Shown: piece after piece, positions 54,615 through 64,000 of the stretch | Numbering within the stretch: position 1 is the first letter of the stretch | Layout: each line of letters begins with the position of its first letter | NCBI RefSeq assembly: GCF_029227915.1 | Contig: NC_079882.1 | Span: 13,354,501 to 13,418,500 of the forward strand | From: Hydractinia symbiolongicarpus | Taxonomy: Eukaryota; Cnidaria; Hydrozoa; Anthoathecata; Hydractiniidae | Direction: 5' to 3' | Length of the DNA stretch: 64,000 nucleotides | Made by a program: the position numbers and the translations under genes | Notes under the pieces: model-generated | The model's input: the letters and a program-made list of their open reading frames with translations, nothing else | What the model was told of the DNA's origin: nothing | Databases searched by the model: none

Positions 54615-55350
54615 TTATATATGATGAACCTCATAGTCTTTGGTTCCCTCTATTGGCTTCCTCCAATTGATCCATAGCGACAGCTGTACCTTCGCCGATC
54701 CCATATCCTCTACCTGCCCCTCAACCAGGGTCCGCACATGTGGTCGTACTATCCCTATATATCCGTTGACGTCCGCTCCTCCTATACCGGGAATGCGGAA
54801 ACTCCGGAAGGTTCTATGATGAGCATGCTTATGTTACTGGGGCGTGAAGTTATTTCCCGGCTGTTTATGTACATAGTCCTCATTGGCCTCCTGTTCGACT
54901 TCATCATGCAGCGTAGGCCTTGTGTTGGTTGCCCTGCCATATAATCCCATAACTGTACGTTTAAAGGCCGCACATGCACCCCTGATCCCTTCTTTTATAG
55001 GCTTTGGAACGGCATCCACCAGCCAATTATAAAAACCCTTAATTCCATCCCTTACAACAGAATGATTCTTCGACAGCTCCTGTTTTTCGAAGACGTCTAT
55101 CTCGGATGGGGGCAATACCCAGTTATGCCATTCCCTGATTTTACCCCGTATACCTGGACGGGTCCTGGCCATCTCCTGTTTCTCGAAGACGTCCATATCC
55201 TCTGATGTTATAGGTCTGACCGGGTTCTGTAATACATTCTCCTCCAACAAGGAAACCAATTCGGCTTTACGTAACTTATAATAGCCTGTTAAACCACGTG
55301 TTTTTGCGATATCACGTAATTGTTTGACAGTTTTTATTTCATTCTCTCTT
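54615..55350 (-). pseudogene. N-terminal piece of the element's DNA polymerase, inverted
   Basis: One - strand frame from about 55350 to a stop at 54615, with one in-frame stop near 54836. Order: SAP-like helix pair (TVKQLRDIAKTRGLTGYYKL, RKAELVSLLEE); two copies of an IDVFEKQE..VRDGI..WYNWL repeat; VPKPIKEGIRG; an acidic linker; then RTFRSFRIPG and GSAKVQLSLWIN. In related cnidarian elements these parts lie ahead of the exonuclease on the same strand. Here they point away from it. No ATG at the SAP start (ATG 55259 is internal). Confidence 0.6.
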
Positions 55351-55681
55351 TATTATATAGAGTTTTTGCATTGTCGGAAGCTTTCATTCTGCTCAAAAAC
55401 TAACACAGTTATTTCCCTTAAGGGAATTTCCCTCTTTACTGCGCATACGTTGAATTATTGATTAATATTAGTATCATGAGTGAAATTCCCTATGTATGCG
55501 TTGATTATTAGGGAAATGTGTTAGAATCCCGATGACGTCATTATGGTGAATATTAGGTCATATGTAGATTAATATGGAATGGGTGTTGAATGGATGGGGT
55601 GACTATTAAGGGATTGTCGATGACTTTGCGGGGGGTGACTGTGACGTGCGCCGTTAGCAATGTGGAATAGATAGGATGTTT
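55351..55681. other. Junction between the inverted and forward polymerase pieces, with an imperfect foldback
   Basis: CTAACACAGTTATTTCCCTT (55400) pairs with AGGGAAATGTGTTAG (55511). GCATACGTTGA / GTATGCGTTGA and repeated GAATTTCCCT / GAAATTCCCT lie between. No coding sequence. Could mark the breakpoint of an inversion or an ancient element terminus. Confidence 0.45.
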
Positions 55682-58600
55682 GCTCAAGTCAAAACAGGTG
55701 TGGAAAATCCAGCATTACCCCAAAGTGGCTTTACAATTAGTGGAATACTATACCTCGACGTAGATTTCCACAAATTGAGATTAACAAGAGGCTCATCATA
55801 TATCGAACTACCCAAATGGATAGCCTGAAAGAAGGCAATCATTAACCCGGTGAATGAGGATGAGGAGTGCTTCAAATGGGTTGTTATAGCATCCTTACAT
55901 CATGAGGAGATAGGGAAGAACACGAATCTAATATCTCAGATGAAACCCTACGTGGATCTTTATAACTGGGAGGGTATAGAGTTTCCAACCAGCACCAAGA
56001 GCATATATAAATTTGAGGGGAATAACCCCGACATTGCGGTGAATGTCTTGTATATAGTGGGAAAGAAGATCAACATCCTACGCCGATCGGTGCGCAACGG
56101 ACGTACTTTTGCTTATCACCAATAATAAAAGAGACATTATACGGCTGTCAAAAGTCTGTCGAGACGCCTAGGCAAGGAGACCTCGAAGAATAGGAATGCG
56201 ATGCATTTTTGTCTAAACTGCCTGCAGGGCTTCCCCACAGTTGAATCGAGGGATAAGCATTATAGGTATTGCGAGGATCATGAGGCTGTTAAAATTACGA
56301 TGCCGACAGAGGCCGAGAAATGGATATATTATAGGGAATAGCAATTCAAAGTACCCTTTGTTATTTATGCGGAATTCGACAGCCTACTGGTACCGGTAGA
56401 GGATGCCAGGGACATCAAGACGAAAAGGCCACGCAATGCCGCACTATTGGAGCACATACCACAGAAACCGGTCAACGCCAGAGGCCACGGATATTTTTGA
56501 GAAACAGGAGATATTGAAAAATTGCCCGATTGTTTAGACCAAGATGCTGGGATGGTACAACTGGCTGGTTGATGCTGTCCTTAAACCTATAAAGGAGGGG
56601 GTCAAGGGGACCTATGCAACATTCAAACATATGGTTATGGGACTCTATGGCAGGGCAGCCCAAGACAAGACCCACAAAGCATACAACACCCATTACACCT
56701 CCTATACATACTCCTGATCATAACATACAGGCTATACCATCCATACCTCCCAGGCCCACACCATCGTCTCTCATACCTGAACAACCCCCACACAATCATA
56801 CCAAGACGAAAAGGCTAAGCAAGCATGTACCATCTGGTTGGTGCACGTATGGTAAAAGTCTATAGGGGTGAGGACTGTGTGACGAAGTTCGTGAATTACC
56901 TGGAGGATGAGGTGGAACGTCTCTATAATACATACCCGCAGCAGGACATGAAGCCCCTAACTGAGGTCCTAAAAAGGGAACATGATGAGGCATCGAAATG
57001 TCATATCTGTCTGAAACCCTTTGATGACAGCAAGAATAATCGTAAGGTCAGGGTCCATTGCCACTATACAGGATTATATAGGGGTGCGGCGCATAACAGC
57101 TGTAACCTCAAATACAAGATACCTAGCCACGTCCCCGTCATCTTCCATAATCTTTCAGGGTATGATGCCCATCTCTTCATACGGGAATTGGGTGAAAAAT
57201 ATGATACTCAGGATATTAAGTGCATCGCAGAGAATACAGAGAAGTACATCAGTTTCAATGTCAAAATCAAGGTAACCCTTGGGGGCATGGGATATGGTGA
57301 CGGCGAGAAGTACAAGACCATACAGATTAGGTTCATCGATTCCTGTCGATTATTTGCCTCAAGCCTTGACAAATTGGCAAGCAACCTTGGCGATGAATAG
57401 TGTAAAAATCTCCGTTGGTTTTTCAATGAGGACGACACGTTTAAGCTCATGCGCAGAAAGGGCGTGCAACCGTATGAATACATGGATGGATGGAAACGAT
57501 TCGAAGAGGCAGAGCTGCCACCAAAGGAGGCCTTTTACAGCAAGCTTATTATGAATGGGATAAGCGACAATGAGTATGCACACCCTAAAAAGGTATGGAA
57601 TTGTATTACCCCAGATCCTGCACCTTGTACAGCGCACCTGGCTTGGCATGAGAGGCAGCACTTAAATATACTGGAATCATGCTAGAGCTTCTCACCGATC
57701 CCGACATGCTCCTCATGTTCGAAAAAGGCATCCGTGGAGGTATAACCCAGCCTGTGCACCGGTATGCCAAAGCTAACAATAGATACATGGAAGACCAGTA
57801 CGATTCGGAGGTTGAATCCTCCTACCTGCAGTACCTGGATGCCAACAACCTGTACGGCGGGACGATGCGTCAGGACCTGCCCACGAATGGTTTCAAATGG
57901 GTGCGGAATGTCGAGGCCTTTACCGAAAGGCGGATCAGGAAGCTCTTCGAGGACAATAGGCACGGGTACATATTAGAGGTTGATATCGACTACCCCAGGG
58001 AGCTACATGACAAACATAACGAGTTACCGTTCCTGCCCGAACGAAGTACGGTCCACAAGGTCGAGAAATTAGTACCAGATCTGGAAAAGAAGCTGAAATA
58101 TGTGGTACATATCAGGGCATTAAATGAGGCTTTAAAACATGGGCTTAAATTGAAGAGAGTACGCAGGATGATCCTGTTTAACCAAAAGCCATGGTTAAAG
58201 GGGTACATTGATCACCATACGAGGTTGAGAAAAAACGCAAAGAACGAGTTTGAGAAAGGCTTCTACAAGCTCATGAACCTCTCAGTGTTTGGCAAGACCA
58301 TATAGAATATGAGAAATCACCGCAACATCCAACTGGTCACCAATGAAGAAAAGTATACGAATCTTGTGATGAAACCAAATTTCAAGGGTGGGAGCAGGTG
58401 CAGCAAAAACCTGGTAGGCGTTGAAATGGGCAAGACCGAGGTGAAGATGAATAAGCCCGTATACATTGGTCAGACTATATTGGACATGTCAAAAATAGGG
58501 ATGTATGAGTTCCATTATGACTATATGCAGCCTAAGTACAGTAGCAAGCTGCAACTCTGTTACGTGGATACGAACTCGTTCGTTTACCATATACGAACGG

Positions 58601-59049
58601 AGGACTTCTACAGGAATATAGCCGACGATGTTGAGGCACGTTTCGATACGAGTGTCTATAATCCTGATGATAGAAGGCCCCACTTTCTTAAAGGCAAGAA
58701 CAAGAAGGTGGTAGGCTTAATGAAGGACGAATTAGGTGGTAAAATCATGACCGAATTCGTCACCCTGAGAGCCAACCTCTACGCCTATAAGAGCCTTACC
58801 AAAGAAGGTGGAGATCGCAAAGCCAAGGGCGTAAAGCGATGTGTTACCAAAAAATCAATAACCTTCGATGACTATCGGCGATGTCTGGAAGAGGGCGTTG
58901 ACTTCTACAAAAGCCAGGTGCTTATTCAAAACAAGGGACATAAGGTATATACCCAAGAGGTGAACAAGTTAGCCCTTAACAGGGCAGATGACAAACTATC
59001 GTACAACACGATCAAATTACGACGCTTCCAAGAGGCCATTACCGCCTAG
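55682..59049 (+). pseudogene. Polinton-type family B DNA polymerase relic (exonuclease, zinc finger, polymerase)
   Basis: Pieces in order. 55682-56123: YLDVDFHKLRLTRGSSY, ECFKWVVIASLHHEE. 56146-56480: C2HC finger HFCLNCLQGF..HYRYC, then Exo I region FVIYAEFDSLL. 56480-56800: an inserted second copy of the N-terminal DIFEKQE repeat. 56830-57400: CHICLKPF..HCHYTGLYRGAAH zinc/HNH-like motif and Exo II region HNLSGYDAHLFIREL. 57405-57660: PYEYMDGWKRFEE, then a deletion where Exo III would lie. 57679-58305: motif A YLDANNLYG and motif B KLMNLSVFGKT, then TAG. 58309-59049: motif C CYVDTNSF, where the second catalytic Asp is Asn, then GLMKDELGGKIMTEF. Many stops and frameshifts; inactive. The family copies element DNA, probably from a protein primer. 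Confidence 0.85.
56480..56815 (+). repeat. Inserted duplicate of the polymerase N-terminal repeat
   Basis: DIFEKQEILKNCP..WYNWLVDAV and GLYGRAA resemble the - strand piece at 54834-55259 but lie between Exo I and the HNH-like motif. AAGACGAAAAGG occurs at both borders (56419 and 56804), suggesting a duplication through this short repeat. Confidence 0.6.
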
Positions 59050-59067
59050 CGTCTACCGGGGAACAAA

Positions 59068-59172
59068 ATGGGGGCATGCTTACTAATTGCCATACCCCTA
59101 CCGTATGCTCTGATCGCATTTTGCTTCCTCAGATATAGACGTATAATAAAGATGTCGTCCGATATTGCATAA
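59068..59172 (+). CDS. 34-residue membrane peptide
   Basis: ATG 59068, 18 nt after the polymerase stop; TAA 59170. Nearly all hydrophobic (LLIAIPLPYALIAFCFL) then basic (RYRRIIK). Overlaps the start of the next gene by 21 nt. Small single-helix proteins are common in such elements; function unknown. Confidence 0.45.
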   Translation: MGACLLIAIPLPYALIAFCFLRYRRIIKMSSDIA

Positions 59173-59658
59173 GTGTTCGACAACGCGTCTGCAGAAGCCT
59201 ATGAGCAGATAGAGAAACCTATCAATAAGCGTCAGGCTTTAAAGGAGGCCCTTCGCAAAGTTAAAGGGCACCTTTTGCCTAAAAAATGTACAGAGGGATT
59301 CGTTGACAAGGCTCCGGACGACGCGATCGATCAGGTCCATACAGAGTATGTGCAACGTGAACTTCAGGAGAAGGGGGAGAAGACGGCTAGGACACTGTCC
59401 ACCCATGTTATAAGTCTCTATGCCAATATGATTGGAAATATAGTCGATATCGACAGTGTCGAGGAACTGCGCAAGGACATTGAGGAAGATCCAATTATCT
59501 GGGATAGCATGACAGACCTTGGGATCCTCGTATACTGCACAATCGGGAGGTGTTTGGCCCCGTTGCTTGTGGCAGGCCATACTGAAAGGCATATAGGTAA
59601 AAAGAAACAAGAGGAGGTGGTGAAGGAGGCAGATACGACGGAGGAGACGGCGCTATAA
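59152..59658 (+). pseudogene. Helical protein of block B with an early stop
   Basis: ATG 59152 (after AATAAAG), TAA 59656, 168 codons with a single in-frame TAA at codon 7. Reads NKRQALKEALRKVKGHLLPK, VDKAPDDAIDQVHTEYVQRE and EDPIIWDSMTDLGILVYCTI, then a Cys-rich hydrophobic patch. Mostly helical; a membrane-associated C-terminus is likely. Family function unknown to me. Confidence 0.5.
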
Positions 59659-59664
59659 TAAACA

Positions 59665-60027
59665 ATGAGTGAAGAGCAACAGAAAGAAGAGAGAGTCTTT
59701 ACAAAGCCACCAAAGCATCCCGGAAGGGTTGCGCAGGGACATAAGTTGGCTGCACTGATGAAGAAGAGGAAGGAAGAAATGAAGCAACAAGAGGGTACTG
59801 TAGTGCCCGCAGTCAAAGCCTCTTCTGGGGACAGTACCGTACGGTCGATGGACAGTGTCCACATCTATGGAGTTGGAGCGATAGTTGTGATTGCTATAGG
59901 AGTAGGTGTCTGGTATATGTTTAGCAGGGGTAAAAATGAATCCAACAAGCCGGTGGCTAATCCGGAGCCTCAGCATGGCAAAAAGGGCAAAACCCAACCA
60001 ATTATCGATTTTTTCAAAATGCTGTAA
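59665..60027 (+). CDS. Single-pass membrane protein, 120 residues
   Basis: ATG 59665 in AATAAACAATG, 6 nt after the previous stop; TAA 60025; no break. A basic Pro-rich N part (KPPKHPGRVAQGHKLAALMK), one hydrophobic segment near residue 78 (GVGAIVVIAIGVGVWYMF), and a basic tail. Third in a tight + strand row. Confidence 0.55.
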   Translation: MSEEQQKEERVFTKPPKHPGRVAQGHKLAALMKKRKEEMKQQEGTVVPAVKASSGDSTVRSMDSVHIYGVGAIVVIAIGVGVWYMFSRGKNESNKPVANPEPQHGKKGKTQPIIDFFKML

Positions 60028-60033
60028 TAATAA

Positions 60034-60296
60034 ATGGCAACAAGCAAGCATGATGAAAATATGGGTCCCAAGGAAACCATGATTATTGATGCCCTGTGGG
60101 AGTCTGTCAGGCTCGTGTCTTACACAATTCTAATCGCTATGGGTGGGCAAAATGCCCTGGGGTTTCCAGGCCGGGTGTTAAGATGGAAATGGAGGACGAC
60201 TTGAAACTAGCCGGGTATATGAGTGCAGCGATACTGTTCGACGTATACGCAATAAAACAAGGATGGTACAAAAAATCATTAATAGCTCCGAAATAG
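60034..60296 (+). pseudogene. Small protein of block B, frameshifted
   Basis: ATG 60034 in AATAAATG, 6 nt after the previous stop. First part KETMIIDALWESVRLVSYTI; a frameshift between about 60130 and 60180; then DDLKLAGYMSAAILFDVYAI in another frame to TAG 60294. Two hydrophobic helices; unknown function. Confidence 0.5.
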
Positions 60297-60309
60297 ACCG
60301 CCTAGTGAA

Positions 60310-60338
60310 ATTTCTATATCTCACCGAGATATAGAAAT
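60310..60338. terminator. Perfect 13-bp intergenic hairpin, 3-nt loop
   Basis: ATTTCTATATCTC (60310-60322), loop ACC, GAGATATAGAAAT (60326-60338). Begins 14 nt after one stop and ends 1 nt before the next ATG. A 3'-end signal is inferred by analogy. Confidence 0.6.
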
Positions 60339-60339
60339 A

Positions 60340-60648
60340 ATGGAAGAGGCCAAGCAGTGTTATAAATGTTTATAATACCTCCCATTGAATCAGTTCAAGT
60401 CAAAGGGTAAAGGGCAACTTACAAAAACATGCATTCCCTGCCTTGATCTCGGTAGGATTTCAAAAGGTAAACGTCGCCTATACGAGTTAATAATCATCCT
60501 ACAGGACCATATTCAAGCCCAGTTTTCCGATGGGTACACGTGGGAGAACTTTGAGAGGCATGTGAATAATAAAGTACGCTTCAGGTACGATGAAACGTTT
60601 AATTCTCCAACGCTTGCTGACGTCACTAATGCATTACGGCGGGCATAG
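60340..60648 (+). pseudogene. C2C2 zinc-finger protein, copy 1, early stop
   Basis: ATG 60340; TAA at codon 12; then open to 60648. CYKC, then LPLNQFKSKGKGQLTKTCIP with C-x2-C: a C-x2-C..C-x2-C finger of about 25 residues. The rest is helical (LYELIIILQDHIQAQF, DVTNALRRA). Paralogue of the next gene. Confidence 0.55.
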
Positions 60649-60661
60649 TATGCTATAACAG

Positions 60662-60931
60662 ATGGAGATCAGATGCTGTAGAACATGCAAGGAGATTTTG
60701 TCGCTGTATAGGTTTAAAATTAGGGGCAATGGTCGGACTAAGACCTGTATAGGTTGTCTTGATAAAGCGAAGGAGAGGCGGGCTGTAGCAAATAGAGATA
60801 TCGAAGACGTTGAACACAAGTTGGATCCCATCGCTATTGATGCGGAAATTCTAGGTGTTCAACAGAATGAGAATTACCTAATCCTGTATAAGCTATTCAT
60901 ATCTTATATATTAATTCCCTTGCGTGAGTAA
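60662..60931 (+). CDS. C2C2 zinc-finger protein, copy 2
   Basis: ATG 60662, TAA 60929, unbroken, 89 residues. CRTCKEILSLYRFKIRGNGR then TKTCIGCLDKAKER: the same finger layout as copy 1, then an acidic helix. The hydrophobic C-terminal end (LYKLFISYILIPL) may reflect a frameshifted tail. 13 nt separate the two genes. Confidence 0.55.
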   Translation: MEIRCCRTCKEILSLYRFKIRGNGRTKTCIGCLDKAKERRAVANRDIEDVEHKLDPIAIDAEILGVQQNENYLILYKLFISYILIPLRE

Positions 60932-61619
60932 AACTGTGAGTCCACGACACGGAAATCACGGGTCACTTTCTTATGACGTGGCTGTACGCTAAAATTTAAC
61001 TAAAAAGATTAGGGATGTACTTCATAGAAATCGCACATAAGGTGTAAATATATAACCCGCTGCTAATAACGATATAAATATATATACCCCTATGCCAAAA
61101 AACTCTATGTTAGCATATATATATAGGTATCGCTACATATGAAACGGTATTAGATATTCACAAAGCATACGGACTGTTAAATGAAGTTCCTAGCATAAAA
61201 CGGAAATTGTGTTTACGAAAAAGATGGCTGTTCTTTTTGAGTATTCTCTACTCTTTCATTCAAAATAAATCTTTAAAAAAACATTTGAAGAAGAGCATGG
61301 TTTTATAAATTAATCATAGCAAGGTTCTGTAAGGTTTTTTTATGTTTTATTTTCAGTTTTGATTATATTATTGTTGCCAGACATGTTTTATAGCTAGCAT
61401 CATAAAAAGCCAACCACCACCAACAACTAGCTAGCTAGCTAGGAATATATATATATATATGTAGCCATGTTCTTTATACCTAGCTAAGTCTCCAGTTTAT
61501 ATTTAAGTGACTAGCTATTAGCTGCTGTAGCTAGCTAATGCTAGCTTTAAACTAAAGATTCCCAGTATATATATTCCCACAAAACACATCAAACGTTATT
61601 AACCCTGAAAATTTTAAAC
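60932..61619. other. AT-rich stretch right of block B genes
   Basis: Contains TATA/ATAT runs (61070-61130, 61445-61460) and (CTAG)n near 61428-61442. Nothing coding seen. Confidence 0.5.
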
Positions 61620-63260
61620 ATTTTCCTGGGTTTTTTTTGGTTTGCGAAGTTCTTTTCCTCCAAATATTCTGAAAATAAAGTTCAGAAATTACTTATTTTT
61701 AAAATGTAAATTTAATTTGTTTCAAATTGTGGTTTTGACATTTTCATGTAAGAATTTGTGGGCACAAACCTTAATCAGCATGCTAAAAGAACTGACTTTT
61801 CTTAATTTAGAATTACTAAACACAACCATTTTCTTACATTTAGTGTAAACTTTTGTGCGTTTGGCTTATATTTAATACACCAAAAGAGCTACTTTGTTGA
61901 TTTCAATTTTATACTCTTTGTAAGCTATTTTTTTCTTCTTTTTGACATTTTGAATTAACTTATTGTTGTAGAAGGCATATAATATACATGCATATAAAAA
62001 AACGGAATTTTGCAAATTTCTGTTTTACCACTCAATTTTTACATTTTATAAGTTATTTGGAACAGAATGGTATGAATAAGACCAAAATACCTGATCTTAG
62101 TTGTTTTTAATTTACAGGCTGTGTCTGTGAAACTTTAAGGGGAACATTTGGTGGAAGACAATGGCATGACATATACTGATAGAACTGGTTTTTGTTGTGT
62201 TAGATGTTATATCTGAACCTTTTTGACATTTTATGTTAATTTTGCGAGGAAGGACCATATATATATACACAGAAGAAGAATTCAATTTTACACCTTGCAA
62301 GCTTTGTTTTTCTATATTTTGTATAAATTCTTACTGGGGAGGACTCCGTGCAATATATCGAAATGACTGATCCTTCTCGATTTAAATTTGATGTGTTCTA
62401 AATCGTATATAGTTTTGGAAATTTTGTGTAAGATTTAATGGGTAAGGGCTAGATGCAATATGTCAAAACTTTTTTTGTTGAATCAGAAGCACTCCCTACA
62501 ACCATTCTTTTTTTTTACAGTTTGTGAAGCTTTTGTGAGGAAAGAGTGTATGCAATATTATCGAAATAACTGATTTTTGTTGCAAACTGTCTTTCTTAGG
62601 CATTTTGGATTAAAATATTGTTTTAGAGTGCATATGCAGTAGATATATGTACCGAAATAAATAAATTTTGCAAACTTTGATTTTGTCGTTACCTCTCATT
62701 TTTTACATTTTGATTAAACTTTTGTGGGAGACCGTCGGTATGCGAAGGACCAAAATAAGAGATTTTAGTATTATTTAGAATTTGTATTTTGTGTTGCAAA
62801 ATTGGTGCAAAAATTGACAAAATGAACTTATATAAAGATTGATTGCTGTTGTTTAACATGACTCATTATGACTTATATATATATTTTATGAAAATTTGTG
62901 ACAGAATACTATGTGAGATTTGAAATTTTGTTTACTTTATTGATGGTAAAACAGCATGCAAATTGCTAAAAGGACTTTATTAATTTTAGATTTAAACACC
63001 GTTATTTTGTTGGCATTTTGTCTAAAGTTTGGTGAGGAAGGACCGTATGCAATATATCAAATAATGTTTTATTGCATTATAATTTATCCTTGCAAATCCC
63101 TTTTTAACCCCTTAGATAAAAATTTCTACTTAGGCAAAATTTATTGTTTATTTTTCACATTTTGTGTCAACCTTTGGCAGGGTTTGCAATAAACTAACTG
63201 ATTTTAACATATACAATGAGAGAGATTTGTGTTTGACATTGATCAGCTTTTTTGTATATA
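61620..63260 (+). repeat. Degenerate ~100-bp tandem array, right of block B
   Basis: About 15 diverged units with anchors of the form ACATTTTGTGTAAACTTTTG..GGAAGACCGTATGCAATATA..GAAATAACTGATTTT. Clear anchors at about 61840, 61950, 62040, 62226, 62430, 62520, 62605, 62703, 63022 and 63165. Reverse-oriented relatives form the array at 53380-54400. Confidence 0.65.
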
Positions 63261-63835
63261 TGTGGCGTTTTGAGTGATTTAAATTTTATGGGTGAGATGT
63301 ATGTTGAAATGCTTTTAAAAACTTTTTTTCGAATAATTTTCGCATTTGTCAGATGGTCAGAGCAGTAATTTTAGTAGATTTAGATTTTAAATGTCACATA
63401 TATACTGCAGTTGTTGAAAACCTTAAATTTTTTGGTCATTTATATAATACTGCAGATGTAAGATGCGCACTGCTGTATTGTTTTTTTTTTGATGGACATA
63501 TATCTGCTACATAAATTAAATGGAATACAGTGGATTCTTCCACGGGAAACAGCTAGTACAACATTATACCTCAATATACGGAAGTCATCGGGGATGGCCC
63601 CGAGAAGGCAGGGCTCGTTGAAAGGTATCGAAATGCACTAAAATGTTTGCAGGGTAAATTAATATATACTCCACCCCCCCCCCCCCTCCCCCGAATACAA
63701 GGCTCGAAATACTAAGCTCTGCCCTGCCTGTCGGGGGTCCGTGGAAAACGGGCATGGAGGTGTGTTAATATGTTTGGGCTGTGCAGCCCTGTACCCCAAG
63801 ATACACGATCGAAAGTGGTCGAATTATTGAAATAA
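63261..63835. other. Spacer before the ATPase gene
   Basis: Includes a poly-C run at 63673 and a T run at 63480. From about 63540 the base composition rises in G+C, as in the virus-like genes, so a virus-like segment probably begins there. No gene recognised. Confidence 0.4.
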
Positions 63836-64000
63836 ATGGACATTGTGGGTGACCCCCACACAGCAATTTTCACAGATCCGACGTCTTGCGGTAAGACACA
63901 GCGCGTCCTGGACCTGTTGGAAAATGAGTACAGGAGGCACTTCCACAATTTTGTCATCCTGTGCCCGACATTGCGGTGGAATAAGACATACCTAGAGAGG
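63836..64000 (+). CDS. Packaging-type ATPase of the virus-like element, N-terminal part
   Basis: ATG 63836 in AATAAATG; open for 55 codons to the window end. Walker A region TDPTSCGKT (first Gly of the loop replaced by Asp), then helix RVLDLLENEYRRHF and strand FVILCPTLRWNKTY. The short lead, P-loop and ILCPT strand match the FtsK/HerA-type genome-packaging ATPase carried by Polinton-like elements; the remainder lies beyond the window. In the same orientation as the block B genes, but separated from them by the repeat array. Confidence 0.7.
   Translation, partial: MDIVGDPHTAIFTDPTSCGKTQRVLDLLENEYRRHFHNFVILCPTLRWNKTYLER

Noticed and set aside
27102-60931. One continuous Polinton-like element split by MCTS1
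   Set aside because: MCTS1 is an intact host gene with its own introns; two or three separate insertions are simpler than a host gene captured inside a virus-like element.

Overview
This is eukaryotic, AT-rich genomic DNA with spliced genes, GT/AG introns and many transposable-element relics. The mix of host genes and virus-like genes points to a cnidarian, perhaps a hydrozoan. That placement is inference; no species-diagnostic marker is present.

The window holds two host genes, both on the + strand. From 990 to 23612 lie the last 21 coding exons (about 1708 codons, open throughout, junction phases all consistent) of BLTP1 (KIAA1109, tweek, FSA), a giant bridge-like lipid transfer protein. 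Its introns carry a 2A-peptide/cysteine-protease relic (5820-6412, -), an unidentified zinc-knuckle-like reading frame (7364-7651), the nuclease end of a non-LTR retrotransposon (20770-21297) and smaller repeats. From 39891 to 50911 lies a complete MCTS1 gene (six coding exons, 182 codons plus stop), a PUA-domain translation factor. Its first coding exon is only 11 nt and is followed by a 7.65-kb intron filled with repeats. A 1.06-kb TIR transposon carrying a HIRAN-like reading frame sits in its last intron.

Three blocks are decayed Polinton/Maverick-like (adintovirus-like) virus-derived DNA. Block A1 (27004-28403) and block A2 (29703-36607) are two related copies. A1 keeps four decayed genes; A2 keeps the structural module (repeat protein, small zinc protein, SAP protein, membrane proteins, coiled-coil protein, capsid-like protein) as alternating + and - gene groups. 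Block B (54615-60931, plus 63836 to the window end) carries a protein-primed-type family B DNA polymerase with a separate inverted N-terminal piece, a row of small + strand genes, and the start of a packaging-type ATPase. All blocks have stops and frameshifts, and MCTS1 lies between A2 and B, so they are separate insertions. No integrase was seen.

The most interesting non-coding signals belong to these elements. A near-identical 21-bp palindromic motif occurs at both convergent gene junctions of A2. Perfect hairpins sit between genes in A2 and B. AATAA-type motifs lie just before most start codons. Degenerate ~100-bp tandem arrays flank the polymerase module of B in opposite orientation. Two 5'-truncated LINE relics on the - strand lie at 36650-38633 and 40487-41692. 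The rest is introns or intergenic DNA with tandem and dispersed repeats.
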